The translations under genes and the position numbers were made by a program. The notes below the pieces were generated by a model that worked only from the letters and a program-made list of their open reading frames with translations, ran no database searches and had not been told where the DNA came from. From an uncultured Planctomycetaceae bacterium (lineage in GTDB: Bacteria; Planctomycetota; Planctomycetia; Planctomycetales; Planctomycetaceae): 51,641 nucleotides of DNA. Positions 19,548-29,948 of the stretch are shown piece by piece (the first letter of the stretch is position 1; the number at the start of each line of letters is the position of its first letter). The stretch lies in the NCBI GenBank assembly GCA_903871805.1, contig CAIQIE010000427.1, forward strand, positions 1 through 51,641, written 5' to 3'.

Positions 19548-19714
19548 TCCGGCATCTCCTGTTGCTTTTTGTTCAGTTTCAAATCAGGGCCTGAATATGT
19601 AACGGTCACTGGACCAAGCCAGGATCGGACACTGTGGACAGGTCAAAAAACATCAGGTTTTCTGACCTGTCGACCGCTGCCTCATGGGCTGTTCTGCGCG
19701 GGCCATGACCACTA

Positions 19715-21121
19715 CTACTTCAACTTTCGTGATCGCGTTTCGATCAGGAAGGTTCGCTCAGCATCAGGCTGCCGCACAGCATTGGCGTCCCAGAAGTTCT
19801 TCAGCGGAAAATCCGGAGGCAGATTTCTGCCGTTTTGCTGGAAAACCGCGCGGTAGTACTGCACGATCAGCATGCAGTCATCCACATAATCCCCACTGTA
19901 GAACATGCTGGGTTGCTTTTCTGCCAACGCTGCCCACTGAGACATTGCGGCTTCCAGAGCTTTCTGGGCATCGGAAATTTCCACTTCTCCGTTGGCCCCC
20001 ACCTTGTCGAAACCACGGGCTTCGTTGTAGGCCTGTTTGGCTTCGTAAAATGACTTGCGAGCCTGCAGCATCGCCGGATCACGCTCAAGATCCGCAATAT
20101 CTCGCCACTGACGGAAATTGGTCATGTCCAGGTTCTGAGCCCACAGACGACGCTGTTCCTGCAGAGTAATCCCATTTTCCTCAGCCAGAGCCTTCAACTC
20201 TTCTTCCGAGCTGTTCAGGCGATACTTCTTATCGTCCAGCCCCAGGAAGTCCATTTTACCATAGTCGTCCATCCACGATTTGTAAGCACGATCCCATGCA
20301 GCCAGGTGTTCGTCGAACAATCCTTTTTCAGCGCGTGTTTCCGCGAAATTCAGCAGCGCTCTCGCAGGCCCCTGGCGGAAGAAGACGTGTGTCATGCCCT
20401 TCACGCCAATCATGCCGTCATTGTCGTCCTTCTCGTTGGCCCGAATAAACCATTCATGAGCCACCAGATAACTGTCCTTGCCTTCCGGATTTATCGCCGG
20501 GTCAGGACCAGCCACATTGGCTTCCGTACGAAACTTAGCGTCCGGGTCCTTCTCGAAGAACTCGCGGAAAAACTTCTTTTCGTCCGAAACCCCCATCTTC
20601 GATTGAACGAAATCCCCGACGTTGTGAAACAGGATGGGTATGGTCTGATTACGCTGCGTTCCAAGGATCAGGAACTTGATGCCTTCCTTGACCCAGTAGT
20701 AGCGGTCGTCCACCTTGTCCCACTCACGCGAGACATTGTAGGCGAGATTCCAGCCCTGGAACTTCCAGATTTGCACATAATGCGGCTGCAACAGAATGAT
20801 GGAATCCACCGTCGAACGCAGCTTTGCCCACTGCTTTCGCTCCTGATACTCCATCGCCTTCAGGTGCAGAACACTGGCTGCAGGTCCACGCAGCCCCAGC
20901 AGAACCAGATTCATGGCCGCACTGGAGGGATCGACTTTTCCCAGGGTGGCTTCCCCAAGATCATACTGTTGCCGTTTGTGCGACAGGACCCCCAGTCCCC
21001 CGGATCGACCTGCTCCAGCGGTCTGCTGAGCCGGAAAACCGAGGTAAACAATGGGAACAAGCAGCAGCAGAATACCTACGCCGTACCAGATCTTCCGCTG
21101 GCGAGAATTCATAGTGCTCAT
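19715..21121 (-). CDS. Membrane-anchored helical-repeat protein coupled to an ABC exporter
   Basis: A 468-residue protein with one N-terminal membrane span (residues about 10-30, WYGVGILLLLVPIVYLGF), then a hydrophilic, mostly helical body with TPR-like segments (for example VLHLKAMEYQERKQWAKL). I do not recognise a catalytic motif; it looks like a conserved planctomycete protein of unknown role. Its ATG overlaps the stop codon of the permease gene upstream (ATGA at 21121-21118), so translation is probably coupled and the two proteins probably work together in fixed proportion. A periplasmic accessory or substrate-presenting subunit of the exporter is a reasonable inference, not shown by the sequence. 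Confidence 0.75.
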   Translation of the reverse strand: MSTMNSRQRKIWYGVGILLLLVPIVYLGFPAQQTAGAGRSGGLGVLSHKRQQYDLGEATLGKVDPSSAAMNLVLLGLRGPAASVLHLKAMEYQERKQWAKLRSTVDSIILLQPHYVQIWKFQGWNLAYNVSREWDKVDDRYYWVKEGIKFLILGTQRNQTIPILFHNVGDFVQSKMGVSDEKKFFREFFEKDPDAKFRTEANVAGPDPAINPEGKDSYLVAHEWFIRANEKDDNDGMIGVKGMTHVFFRQGPARALLNFAETRAEKGLFDEHLAAWDRAYKSWMDDYGKMDFLGLDDKKYRLNSSEEELKALAEENGITLQEQRRLWAQNLDMTNFRQWRDIADLERDPAMLQARKSFYEAKQAYNEARGFDKVGANGEVEISDAQKALEAAMSQWAALAEKQPSMFYSGDYVDDCMLIVQYYRAVFQQNGRNLPPDFPLKNFWDANAVRQPDAERTFLIETRSRKLK

Positions 21122-23451
21122 TTCGACTCCAGTTCGCGGAATTTCAACAGGGCGCCCGCAATCAAAATACAGGGAATCAGGAAGCCAATAAAGACAACGA
21201 CTGCCGGTAGTACCACGTCACCCAACGGCACATCAAAACGGTTTTCCACAAAGGCCGCTGCCCGATTGAAGATGGTAAAGTCCGGCACAATATTGCTGAA
21301 CACCCACAACACACCCTCCAGAGATTTATCCGCTGCGCGAACAACGTTTTGAGCCGTCTCGGAGACATCCATTCCGACTTCCGGATTCCGATGTTGGGCG
21401 ATCAGAACAGCAGACTCAACGGTGCCCATCCCCTTCTCGATACCATCCAGCTTTCGCAGCATAAAGTCGTGGAAGAACTGTCCCACAATGAAAAATGTGA
21501 GCGTGAAGAACAGGGCCACAGGCCCTTTCACGATGCAACTTACAGTCACACCAAGAACAATAATCAGCAGCAGCATGAGTGCGATATTGATTAACGCTTT
21601 CCAGTAGCCTGCCCAGAATGGCTGGTCCGCCTTGCGAATGAACAGGTCAGGCCGGGCCATCCCCAGATACATCTGATCGTTGATACAGGCCACTTCCACT
21701 CGCAACTCACCATTCTTCGCAACGTCATTCAGCAGGTCGCGCTCAATCATCCAGCCCTGCGTGTCCGCCGAAACCAGGGCTTCACGACGAATCAGGTCAT
21801 CGAAAAACACAAACCAGCTGCGATTGTCTGCAACCTTGAGTTTGCCACCATCGATAACCAGAGATCCCCCGCTGAGTTGCTCATTCAGCACCTCAACCAG
21901 TCGCTCTGCATTCAGCTGAGAGATCTTCGCTTCCTTCACAAGGTCGTCAGTCAGGCTGGCTTTGAAGGCATTGCCTTCCAGAAGTCTGCCACTGCCGTTC
22001 CAGTCGTCCACAGTCACGGAAAGGAATCGACCAAGAGTTTCGTAGTCAGCGACAAATTTCAGTTTGCGAGGCACTCGTGTCAGATTTGTGGAGTCCTCGT
22101 CACCATCGTGGTACTCCGCCACATGGAAGGAAGCAAGAGGAACCTCCAGCCTCGGCAACGCTTCCATCAAATCCGACGATTTCTCCACGAGGGCTTTAGC
22201 AATCAGGTCCAGTGAATCCGCAAATGCGGCATACGGAATCTCGGCATTCCCGCCATTTTCCACTGTTCGCTGCGCTTCAGAGACAGCCTGACCGGCTGTA
22301 CTGGCATCCATCAGCAGTTTCGCGAGGTCATCAAGGCGAGGATCCTTTTTGTACTGCAGTACCGAGCCAGATACCAGCAAACCAAAGTGAAGCCCGAAGT
22401 AGTCCGCCGGCCGCAATTCGCCTGGGGCCGTTCGCATCCGTTCTGTCAGTTGCTTCAGACGATCTGAAGCGTTGCGATACTGTCCATCACGAAGGGCGTC
22501 AGCAAACGGCCGCACGGTTTCACTCTGAGCCAGCATCCCAAACGCTTCTTCCCGTGGATTCGATGCCAGTGTGTACTGTGCAGAAATCCCCTGCAGAATA
22601 CTGCGTTCCGACCCCTTCACCGTACGGAAAGCCTCAAAACGACATTCCAGCTGCAGCTCTTCTTCGCCCTTTGCGTTTCTGGTCAGACAGGATTCGTCCA
22701 AACCCCGAAATACCCAGACTGCACGAGCCCGCGAATTCCCAAGAATGTGCGAGCGATAGGCCCAAACGTCGCCCACGTTCAGTCCGACTTCCTGCGGTTG
22801 TCCTTCCGAACTGATGAAATACAATTCTCCAAACACCGGAACGCGGCAATTCAACGCTGATTTTGCTGAATCCGGAATGCGACGCGTCAGCCAGAATAAG
22901 CCAATTGCTCCCATCACAATCAACACAAACAATGTCACCACGCCAAGACCAGCCATTCGACCGATCACAATTTCAAGGCGTCGTGCCGGCTTGGTTACTA
23001 CGGTGTGCAGCGAGCGGATGCGGATGTCTTCCGGTAGTGCCCAGCAACTGAGGAACATCACGGCAGGCAGAATCAGCCACGAAATCGCAGTGAGCAGAAA
23101 TGTCACATGCACGCTGACCTGCAACTCTGGTCGCTCGTTCGCGTCGGCAATAAACCAGCCCGCAAACATCAACAGAACTGCAAACAAGACAAACACCAGC
23201 AAGGCTTTGCGACGCACCGCCTCTTTCAGCGTCAGTTGCGTCAAAGCCAGTATGCGGCGTGGCGAGATCGACAGAATGTCATTCAGGTAGCCGACAAGGC
23301 CACTGGAGAAAATCGCAATTCCTCCTTTGCCATTGCGAGCCACCGAAAGGACCAGCGAAAGCCCAAGCCCCAGCGCTGCAAGCACCCCGGCCAGGATCAG
23401 CCAGGCCAGCGTCGCTGACGCAAAATTGTATGGACGAATATCAAATTCCAT
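21118..23451 (-). CDS. Large ABC-2 type permease with an extracytoplasmic insert
   Basis: A 777-residue permease. The N-terminal part has a hydrophobic span, then ISPRRILALTQLTLKEAVRRK, a typical cytoplasmic coupling segment, and several membrane spans to about residue 190. From about 195 to 600 the protein is hydrophilic, with beta-rich stretches, and probably sits outside the cytoplasmic membrane. Four or five further spans close the protein. Large inserts between membrane blocks occur in Gld-type and envelope-remodelling ABC systems. The ATPase gene lies 141 bases upstream on the same strand and the anchored partner follows with an ATGA overlap, so these three are very likely one system. 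The cargo is unknown. Confidence 0.8.
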   Translation of the reverse strand: MEFDIRPYNFASATLAWLILAGVLAALGLGLSLVLSVARNGKGGIAIFSSGLVGYLNDILSISPRRILALTQLTLKEAVRRKALLVFVLFAVLLMFAGWFIADANERPELQVSVHVTFLLTAISWLILPAVMFLSCWALPEDIRIRSLHTVVTKPARRLEIVIGRMAGLGVVTLFVLIVMGAIGLFWLTRRIPDSAKSALNCRVPVFGELYFISSEGQPQEVGLNVGDVWAYRSHILGNSRARAVWVFRGLDESCLTRNAKGEEELQLECRFEAFRTVKGSERSILQGISAQYTLASNPREEAFGMLAQSETVRPFADALRDGQYRNASDRLKQLTERMRTAPGELRPADYFGLHFGLLVSGSVLQYKKDPRLDDLAKLLMDASTAGQAVSEAQRTVENGGNAEIPYAAFADSLDLIAKALVEKSSDLMEALPRLEVPLASFHVAEYHDGDEDSTNLTRVPRKLKFVADYETLGRFLSVTVDDWNGSGRLLEGNAFKASLTDDLVKEAKISQLNAERLVEVLNEQLSGGSLVIDGGKLKVADNRSWFVFFDDLIRREALVSADTQGWMIERDLLNDVAKNGELRVEVACINDQMYLGMARPDLFIRKADQPFWAGYWKALINIALMLLLIIVLGVTVSCIVKGPVALFFTLTFFIVGQFFHDFMLRKLDGIEKGMGTVESAVLIAQHRNPEVGMDVSETAQNVVRAADKSLEGVLWVFSNIVPDFTIFNRAAAFVENRFDVPLGDVVLPAVVVFIGFLIPCILIAGALLKFRELESK

Positions 23452-23592
23452 GGTTCGGAATTCCAGATGTGGGATGCAGTATCAGAGAACCTGAGTCATC
23501 AGATGCTGTGACTTAACCTGTACACTTTGACAACTGCCACTCAAACAACAGTGGTGCAGTTCAGGACGGATTGCCGGAAGTCGAGCGACCTT

Positions 23593-24504
23593 TCAGACAT
23601 TGCCACCCTTACCAGAGGCTGCCACTTCTTCTGTGGAAAAACGACGCCCAGGCCGCTCGCCACTCTCACGAACCGTCCGCAGAAACAACTGCTCCAGGTC
23701 CGCCTTCGGCCGGCTGAACTCCACGTCCTTCACATTGTGCTTCTCCAGCACTTTGCGCACGTCTGCCATCGCTTCTTCCGACAGATTCGTCGTGCGAATC
23801 TGCATTTCATTCCGCAACTCCAGCAGCTCGTCCACTCGCCCAAGAACCTTCAACTCACCCTGGAACAAAACAGCAATTCGGTCGCACACGTCCTGAACAT
23901 CCGCCAGCTGATGGCTGCACATGACCACCGTTTTGCCCTGCGCCTTCAACTGATGAATCAGGTCCTTCATTTCACGCGTTCCAATCGGATCCAGACCACT
24001 GGTGGGCTCGTCCAGAAGTACAAGGTCCGGATCATTAATCAAGGCCTGAGCCAGACCAATTCGACGAGTCATCCCCTTGGAATACTCTTTCAACTGACGC
24101 CGACGTGCCTTTCCAAGGCCCACCATCTCGATCAACTCATCCGACCGACGCGCCCGGTCAGCCGCAGTCATATTGAACAGACGGCCGTAGAAATCCAGCG
24201 TCTCGTCGGCATTCAGAAATCGATACAGGTAAGACTCTTCCGGCAGGTAACCAATCCGCTCGTTCTTGGATACATCCGACGCCGGCTTGCCAAGAATCGT
24301 CATCTCGCCCGACGTCGGAAACAAAAGCCCCAACAACATCTTCATCGTTGTCGTCTTGCCGGAACCGTTCGGTCCCAGAAGTCCGAAAACCTCCCCCTTC
24401 ATTACGTCCAGACTCAGGCTCTTCACCGCCTGAACCTTCTTTCGCCCCCAGAAGTCGCGATAAATCTTCGAGAGATTCCGGATCTCAATGACCGCGTTTG
24501 ACAT
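23593..24504 (-). CDS. ABC transporter ATP-binding protein
   Basis: A 303-residue ATPase subunit that energises the adjacent permeases. Walker [10 protein letters not shown] is at residues 44-52, the ABC signature appears as YSKGM (141-145, in place of the usual LSGGQ, a variant common in ABC-2 exporters), Walker B LVLLDE at 161-166 with the following PTSGLDP D-loop region, and the switch histidine in MCSHQL. The last 80 residues form the C-terminal extension seen in exporters of the CcmA/NatA type. It is the first gene of the ABC cluster; about 740 bases of sequence without a firm gene lie upstream and should hold its promoter. Confidence 0.92.
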   Translation of the reverse strand: MSNAVIEIRNLSKIYRDFWGRKKVQAVKSLSLDVMKGEVFGLLGPNGSGKTTTMKMLLGLLFPTSGEMTILGKPASDVSKNERIGYLPEESYLYRFLNADETLDFYGRLFNMTAADRARRSDELIEMVGLGKARRRQLKEYSKGMTRRIGLAQALINDPDLVLLDEPTSGLDPIGTREMKDLIHQLKAQGKTVVMCSHQLADVQDVCDRIAVLFQGELKVLGRVDELLELRNEMQIRTTNLSEEAMADVRKVLEKHNVKDVEFSRPKADLEQLFLRTVRESGERPGRRFSTEEVAASGKGGNV

Positions 24505-24815
24505 ATCGTTTTCGCTCTGAAAGACGTCCCAAAACTGGAAAAACTCAAAAACCTAATGGCCCGAGCGGTGCCCAAACCTCAGGAAATACAACAAAAAAGC
24601 GGGCGCGAATCGGCCCGTGTGCAAGTGTACGCTCTTTTTTTCCGAACTGTTGGCCAAAAATCCGGCCTGATTCGCCCTACTGCCCAATCACAAAGGTCTC
24701 GTTCCTCAGAATCCTGCCACTCCACAGGATTCGACAAGTTTCGCTCCCCTGAACAACGCGTCCAGGCAGCGAAATTCACTCGTCAATTTCCATCAAAACA
24801 GGAATCCATGTTTTT
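24505..24815. other. Upstream region of the ABC cluster, nothing recognised
   Basis: No supported gene. The stretch is AT-richer near 24590-24660 and should contain the ABC cluster promoter, but no clear -35/-10 pair or operator can be assigned by eye. Confidence 0.35.
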
Positions 24816-25205
24816 TTACTGATGTTCGCGCTCGTCAGGCAGTCCAACGCTCTTCGTTTTGTCCGCCAAATGCCTGTTCAGTAACTTGCCGCAGGATTCT
24901 GCCCAGTCGTTCTCGCCACCGAAGAACCTGCTTTCTGATCCTGCAGCCTCCGACCGTTCTGAAACGTCGTACCGTTCCACAGGGCGATATGCTGGCCCGG
25001 GACACGCGGCCGTCCCACCGTGGGCCACTACAGGAGGTCCTGCGTCCGCCTGGCCTGTGCCATTCGCTACTTTGGTCGCAATAGTCTCAAATCGCCCCCT
25101 TCCCGGGCGGAATGTCCCACTTGTCATCCGACGGTCAGAGTCCGCCTGCGGCCCGATACTTTTGCCGGGTTCGCTTCTATGAGGCGGTGTTTTCAAAAAA
25201 GTCAA
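24816..25205 (-). CDS. Doubtful hypothetical protein downstream of glgA
   Basis: A 129-codon frame that starts 42 bases after the glgA stop on the same strand. The second half reads like an ordinary hydrophilic protein (ENDWAESCGKLLNRHL), but the first half is rich in proline, glycine and arginine. The only start for the full length is TTG without a clear ribosome binding site; an internal ATG lies about 27 codons in. No domain is recognised. Position next to glgA is the main reason to list it; chance is a real alternative. Confidence 0.2.
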   Translation of the reverse strand: MTFLKTPPHRSEPGKSIGPQADSDRRMTSGTFRPGRGRFETIATKVANGTGQADAGPPVVAHGGTAACPGPAYRPVERYDVSERSEAAGSESRFFGGENDWAESCGKLLNRHLADKTKSVGLPDEREHQ

Positions 25206-25247
25206 CTGCCAGAAACGCTCTGCTGTCCGGCGTGGTCTGAAAACTTT

Positions 25248-26777
25248 TTAAACACGGCCCTCAAAACGTCGGTCTGAAACCCGCTCCAGCGCTCGACGAT
25301 AGACGTCCAGATAATGGCCAGCACTGCCGGTCCAGGACCAGTCCCGAGTCATTCCGTTACGGATCAGGCGATCCCAAACCGTTTCGTTTTCCAGAGTTTC
25401 CAGCGCCCGCTCGACCGTCTCTGCGAAGGCGGCAACGCTGTAGTCGGTGAAGACAAATCCATTTGCCGTCTCAAGGCTGGCCAGTTGCCCATCATAATGA
25501 ACGACCGAGTCCGCAAGTCCTCCCACTTTTCTTACAACAGGCACTGTTCCGTAACGCAGACTGTACATCTGGTTCAACCCGCACGGTTCAAAACGGCTGG
25601 GCATCAGAAAAAGATCCGCTCCGGCTTCAATCTGGTGCGCCAGTGACTCGTCAAAACCGATCTGTGCTGCAACCTGTTCCGGAAAACGATTCGCCAGATT
25701 ACGCACCATCTGTTCATAGTACGGATCACCCGTTCCCAGAAAAACCATCTGGACGTTGCGATTCAACAGGCGTTCCGCCGATTCCATCACAAGGTCAAAG
25801 CCCTTCTGGTCAACCATTCGCGAAACCATGCCAATGACTGGCACCTCATCAAAACATGGCAATTGCATACGATGCTGCAGATGGGCTTTACAGCGACTTT
25901 TGCCGGCCCGACGGGTATCAAGCGTGTAGCCAGTCGGCAGCAGCGGATCCGTCTCGGGATTCCAGGCGACGTCATCGATGCCATTCAGAATTCCTGTCAG
26001 GTCCGCATGGCGATCCCGCAGCACGGGGTCCAGGCCATAGCCGCCGTCCGGCGTACAGATCTCTTCGGCATAGGTGGGGCTGACAGTCGTGATCTGATCC
26101 GCAAAGGCCAGCCCGGTCTTCAGCAGATTCAGCTCGTTCCACGATTCCATCTGGTGGTGGTTGAAGTATCTCCATGGCATACCTGTCAGCGGCATGTCAA
26201 AGTGCCAGAATCTCCCCTGGTAGGCCATGTTGTGAATGGTCATGACCGTCGCCGTCCGGGCAAATCCAGAGGTGCCGGCATACTGCGAATTTAACAACGC
26301 AGGGATCAATCCGGTCTGCCAGTCATTGCAATGAATAATGTCCGGACGCAGCACCATTTGCCTGCAAATTTCCGGAACAACGCGACTGAAAAAACAGAAT
26401 CGCTCACAGTTGTCCTGGAAACCACCATTCCCATCACCATAAGGCTGACGGCGATCGAAATACTCGGGCTGCCGAACCAGCAACACACGCGCTTCTGTGC
26501 CGGGAATCGCAGACCAGTTTACCGTCGCTGTGACGGGGCGGTCCTTCATCCTGATGGTGACCTGAATTCCCGTTTCATCGACTGGTGGTATGCCATTCGC
26601 CGACCGTCTCATCGGAAAATAGTCGGGAATGATCAGTACAACGTCGTGCCCGAGCTGTCCCAGGGATTTCACCAGCGCTCCGGCAACGTCGGCAAGTCCA
26701 CCTGTCTTGGAAAATGGAACCGCTTCAGATGCGGCGATGACAATGCGCAGGCGATTGGAGGAGGCGTTAAACGACAT
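25248..26777 (-). CDS. glgA: Glycogen synthase (ADP-glucose type, GT5)
   Basis: A 509-residue GT-B enzyme that transfers glucose from ADP-glucose to the growing alpha-1,4-glucan. Diagnostic segments: the N-terminal SKTGGLADV loop with catalytic-site K24, IIHCNDWQTGLIP, TIHNMAYQG, TTVSPTYAEEI, GILNGIDD, and in the C-terminal half GMVSRMVDQKG and the nucleotide-sugar site MPSRFEPCGLNQMYSLRYGT. Length is normal. ATG 26777 is chosen as it puts RIVIAASEAVPFSKTGG at the expected position; the frame stays open to 26894 but the extension resembles nothing, and no strong ribosome binding site is visible. The other glycogen genes are not in the window. Confidence 0.93.
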   Translation of the reverse strand: MSFNASSNRLRIVIAASEAVPFSKTGGLADVAGALVKSLGQLGHDVVLIIPDYFPMRRSANGIPPVDETGIQVTIRMKDRPVTATVNWSAIPGTEARVLLVRQPEYFDRRQPYGDGNGGFQDNCERFCFFSRVVPEICRQMVLRPDIIHCNDWQTGLIPALLNSQYAGTSGFARTATVMTIHNMAYQGRFWHFDMPLTGMPWRYFNHHQMESWNELNLLKTGLAFADQITTVSPTYAEEICTPDGGYGLDPVLRDRHADLTGILNGIDDVAWNPETDPLLPTGYTLDTRRAGKSRCKAHLQHRMQLPCFDEVPVIGMVSRMVDQKGFDLVMESAERLLNRNVQMVFLGTGDPYYEQMVRNLANRFPEQVAAQIGFDESLAHQIEAGADLFLMPSRFEPCGLNQMYSLRYGTVPVVRKVGGLADSVVHYDGQLASLETANGFVFTDYSVAAFAETVERALETLENETVWDRLIRNGMTRDWSWTGSAGHYLDVYRRALERVSDRRFEGRV

Positions 26778-27269
26778 AATGCCGTGTACAGTTTCTGAAA
26801 AGATGCCAGCGGATAAGGATTCCGGCAGGACGATTTCCTGCCGGGCGGTGTTTCCTGCTACTGCGGAAATCACCCGTCGTGATTCAGATAACAATCTGGA
26901 ACCTCAGCAGGACTCTGCAGCCACCAACCCGGTCTGACCATCCGGAAAACGTGGGGATCGTCAAAAACGCTGCGGAAGATGGTGAATTTGCGGATTGTAG
27001 CATTCGCGAAGCCCCTGAAAACAGACCCTGTACACCCGACGGTGTCGTCACCAGCGACTTCGGCCAGTATTGCTCCGGTAAATCCGAAAACATGACAGCG
27101 ACTCTTTCTGAGCGCTGGAGACTGCTACACTTCAGCCGGGATTAACCATGCAATCGGCGACAAGCTACGGTAGACAAATAGCGACGCTGATCTGATTGAC
27201 AGTCATCCTCTGAAAACTGCTTCGGCCGCAAAGTCCCGTCCATTCATGGTACGCTCAAGGTAACCACTG
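26778..27269. other. Divergent intergenic region
   Basis: Lies between glgA and the small plus-strand gene at 27270. Short frames on both strands have no domain or ribosome binding site. Promoters for both genes are expected here, but none is assigned. Confidence 0.35.
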
Positions 27270-27638
27270 ATGAACCCGTCAGTCCGCATTCCATTCCCCA
27301 TGGCGCTGAATCACTCAACACAGAACTCAACATTGCTTGCAGAATACTTTCAGGAATTGTGTGATCGCCGTTCCGAATTTCTTCAGGCACTCGATCTGGA
27401 ATGCCAGCCAGCCAGCAGAATTTCCCGTCTGAAATCTCTGTCCGTGACCAATGTGCTGGTTAGCGAACGACAAATCAGTATTCAATATCAGGTCGACCTG
27501 TCCGAGTTTCAGGCCTGCGCCGGTATCACATCGCACTCTGTTTTTCACAGGTCTGTCTCAGGGGTCACAGCCGAGTCCTCATGGCTGTTTCCGCTGACGC
27601 AGGACCTGCCTCGACGCGATACTGTGGAAGAATTCTAA
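27270..27638 (+). CDS. Small protein of unknown function
   Basis: A 122-residue soluble protein that I do not recognise. It has a helical N-terminal half (TLLAEYFQELCDRRSEFLQAL) followed by alternating hydrophobic strands (SVTNVLVSERQISIQYQVDL). The amino-acid mix and codon choice look like real coding sequence, and AAGG lies about ten bases before the ATG; a second ATG ten codons on is possible. It stands alone between glgA (divergent) and a convergent oxidoreductase gene, so context gives no role. Confidence 0.5.
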   Translation: MNPSVRIPFPMALNHSTQNSTLLAEYFQELCDRRSEFLQALDLECQPASRISRLKSLSVTNVLVSERQISIQYQVDLSEFQACAGITSHSVFHRSVSGVTAESSWLFPLTQDLPRRDTVEEF

Positions 27639-27863
27639 ACACTCCCGTGTTCCTGCATTCTCCGCCACTGTGACTCAGAGCATTCACCCCACGTGGCCAA
27701 CCCCGCCTGATGGCAATGCCTCGCCTGTCTGGAACTGTCGTTCAACGTGCGAGTTTGCAGCAACCGACCATCTGGCGGAAAGGTTCCCCACCTCGTTATT
27801 CAAAGCAAAACGCCCCCGCGATCAATGCCACAGACTTGTAACAACATGCCTTTGCCCAACGAA

Positions 27864-27895
27864 AGAAGCCCTGGCTTTTCAGGGCCAGGGCTTCT
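27864..27895 (-). terminator. Strong hairpin terminator after the oxidoreductase gene
   Basis: A perfect 12-base stem, AGAAGCCCTGGC (27864-27875) with GCCAGGGCTTCT (27884-27895), encloses an 8-base loop. Read on the minus strand it lies 35 bases after the oxidoreductase stop codon and ends in a T-rich CTTCTTTC. It may also stop plus-strand transcripts from the small gene at 27270. Confidence 0.7.
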
Positions 27896-27930
27896 GAGAT
27901 TACAAATACCGGGCGAATCGTCTTCGGGGA

Positions 27931-29331
27931 TTACAGTGAGTAACCACTTCGGTATTCGCGGTGTACGAACTTGTTCAGTTCGGGCACATTGGTGCTGACC
28001 AGGTTCTTCGCATCCCACTCGATACGCTGACCTTCGCCGGCACGCACTGCCAGATTGCCAACCAGAATCGTTTCAGTCAGGCGACCGGCATAACCAAAGT
28101 TGCCCATCGTACCTGGCTTGTAGTTGCCGCGGACCGATTCGACAAACTCCCACTTCTGGCGTTCGTCACCACCCCCTTTGAAGGGAATGCGTGGCAGTGT
28201 GGGTTCCGGCTTTTTGAAGTCCTTGTAGTTTTCTTCCGGCAGCAGCGTGTAGGCTGCACCGTAGTCGTTCTGAGACAACAGCAGGCCTTTGGAACCGACC
28301 AGCACAGCCGCGCTGGTGCGACCCTTGCCCTGCTTCTGCTCTTCCACCTGTTTACGAAATCCAGCCGGAAGCTTCGCAATCAGATCGTCAGATGGCAGAT
28401 TGCCGCCATCATACCAAAAGAATTTGCAGGCCTTCAGACCGTCTCGTTCCGGGAACTCAAACATCAGCGTCGTTGCGCCCGGGAATGTTTCGCCCTCGAC
28501 AATGCCGGGGTTCTTCACGGCCGTGACGGCAACCGGATCCCACAGGTTCAAACCCATGACCGGAAGGTTGCACGTGTGGCAGGCCATGTCGCCCAATGCT
28601 CCTGTGCCAAAGTCCACCCAGCCACGCCAGTTGAAGGAATGGTAAACACCTTCTTTGAAGGGGCGCATCGGAGCTGGGCCAATCCATGATTCCCAGTCCA
28701 GTGAAGCCGGTACTTTGTCTTCTCCGGCCGGACGACCAATTCCCTGCGGCCAGACAGGCCGATTCGTCCAGACATGCACCTCAGTCACGTCACCAATCGC
28801 ACCCGAACGAACAACTTCGACAGCTTCGCGGAGACCATTTTCTGAGGTCCCCTGGTTGCCCATCTGCGTCACAACGCCCATTTCCGCTGCCACTTCGCGC
28901 ATAATGCGTGCTTCGCGAATGGACCACGTTAATGGCTTCTGTACATACACATGCTTCTTCATCTTCATGGCCCTGACGGCCGCAGCAGCATGAGTGTGGT
29001 CAGGAGTACTGACGGTAACGATGTCGACCTTGTCGCCCAGCTTGTCCAGCATCTCCCGAAAATCTGTGAATTGCTGTGCCTTTTTGAACTCTCGAGACTT
29101 CTTTTCGAGCGTACGTCGGTCGACGTCACAAATCCCGACAATTTCCACATCGTGGTCCGCAATGTGGCTGCTGTCGCTGTCACCCTTGCCACCCACGCCA
29201 ATACATGCGGCCGTCAGTGATTCAAGAGCAGATCGAGTGGGACGACCGAATGTCTGAGGAGCAACCCAATAGGCTGTTCCCAGTGCGGCGGATGTACCAA
29301 TAAATCCGCGACGAGATGTCTTTCGCACCAT
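27931..29331 (-). CDS. TAT-exported Gfo/Idh/MocA family oxidoreductase
   Basis: A 466-residue NAD(P)-dependent sugar oxidoreductase. The N-terminus has a twin-arginine signal (TSRRGFIGTSAALG), so the protein is exported folded, with its cofactor bound. The Rossmann part begins TAACIGVGGKGDSD, contains VDIVTVSTPDHTH and the family's catalytic-loop motif as QKPLTWS (usually EKP). The C-terminal beta-sheet domain includes WIGPAPMRPF and GALGDMACHTCNLP, typical of the planctomycete subgroup. Substrates in the family are sugars, inositols or glycans; here periplasmic. GAGGT six bases before the ATG fixes the start. It is monocistronic, closed by the hairpin at 27864-27895. Confidence 0.9.
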   Translation of the reverse strand: MVRKTSRRGFIGTSAALGTAYWVAPQTFGRPTRSALESLTAACIGVGGKGDSDSSHIADHDVEIVGICDVDRRTLEKKSREFKKAQQFTDFREMLDKLGDKVDIVTVSTPDHTHAAAAVRAMKMKKHVYVQKPLTWSIREARIMREVAAEMGVVTQMGNQGTSENGLREAVEVVRSGAIGDVTEVHVWTNRPVWPQGIGRPAGEDKVPASLDWESWIGPAPMRPFKEGVYHSFNWRGWVDFGTGALGDMACHTCNLPVMGLNLWDPVAVTAVKNPGIVEGETFPGATTLMFEFPERDGLKACKFFWYDGGNLPSDDLIAKLPAGFRKQVEEQKQGKGRTSAAVLVGSKGLLLSQNDYGAAYTLLPEENYKDFKKPEPTLPRIPFKGGGDERQKWEFVESVRGNYKPGTMGNFGYAGRLTETILVGNLAVRAGEGQRIEWDAKNLVSTNVPELNKFVHREYRSGYSL

Positions 29332-29948
29332 CGAGATACCTCATTCTGTCAAAGTGAAAAGGAGCCTGGCTGATTCTGCAGATTCGCGTGGAATTCGCTG
29401 GATTCAGTCAGTGGTTGAAGGTCAGGAAATCGTGACCGAACAGCATCTACAATAACAATCACGCGCAAAACGGCAACAATTCCGGGTACCAACAGGCCGA
29501 AAGCTGCGGAATACCCGCGTAACAATCGGCATCCCCTACACCGGAATTCAACCCAAATGCCTCGCACACAATACGGATTGGCGATGCCCAAACCGACGTG
29601 ACCACTTCGGCGGTCCGTAAGACAGGAGAACACACTGGCAGGCTGTCCTGTGATCATCAACCCTGCCATACCGGGCAGCGAACGCCTCTGATTCCGCCGA
29701 CAATTCCGTTTTTTTTGATTATGCCGCTTAGTCCAGCGACGTCTGTCGTGAGTCTCCGAACGCCTACAGCAAAACTTATGGTGTGCAGATCTGATAGACG
29801 GTCGGAAGCTGATACCCCAAAGTCAGCAGTCCTGATCCATTTCACCCCTGTTTTCGCACGCGGGTATCTGAGTCCCGGACTTCATCATCAGGAATGAAAG
29901 TAATCAGGCAGTTTCCTTTCGTTTCAGACTGCGGGCCGCACCAACGGT
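29332..29948. other. Intergenic region, no supported gene
   Basis: Separates the TAT-type oxidoreductase from the transposase remnant. The part next to 29949 may contain decayed downstream sequence of that transposase, but I find no stretch matching the rest of the ISL3 family and no clear terminal inverted repeat. Confidence 0.35.
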
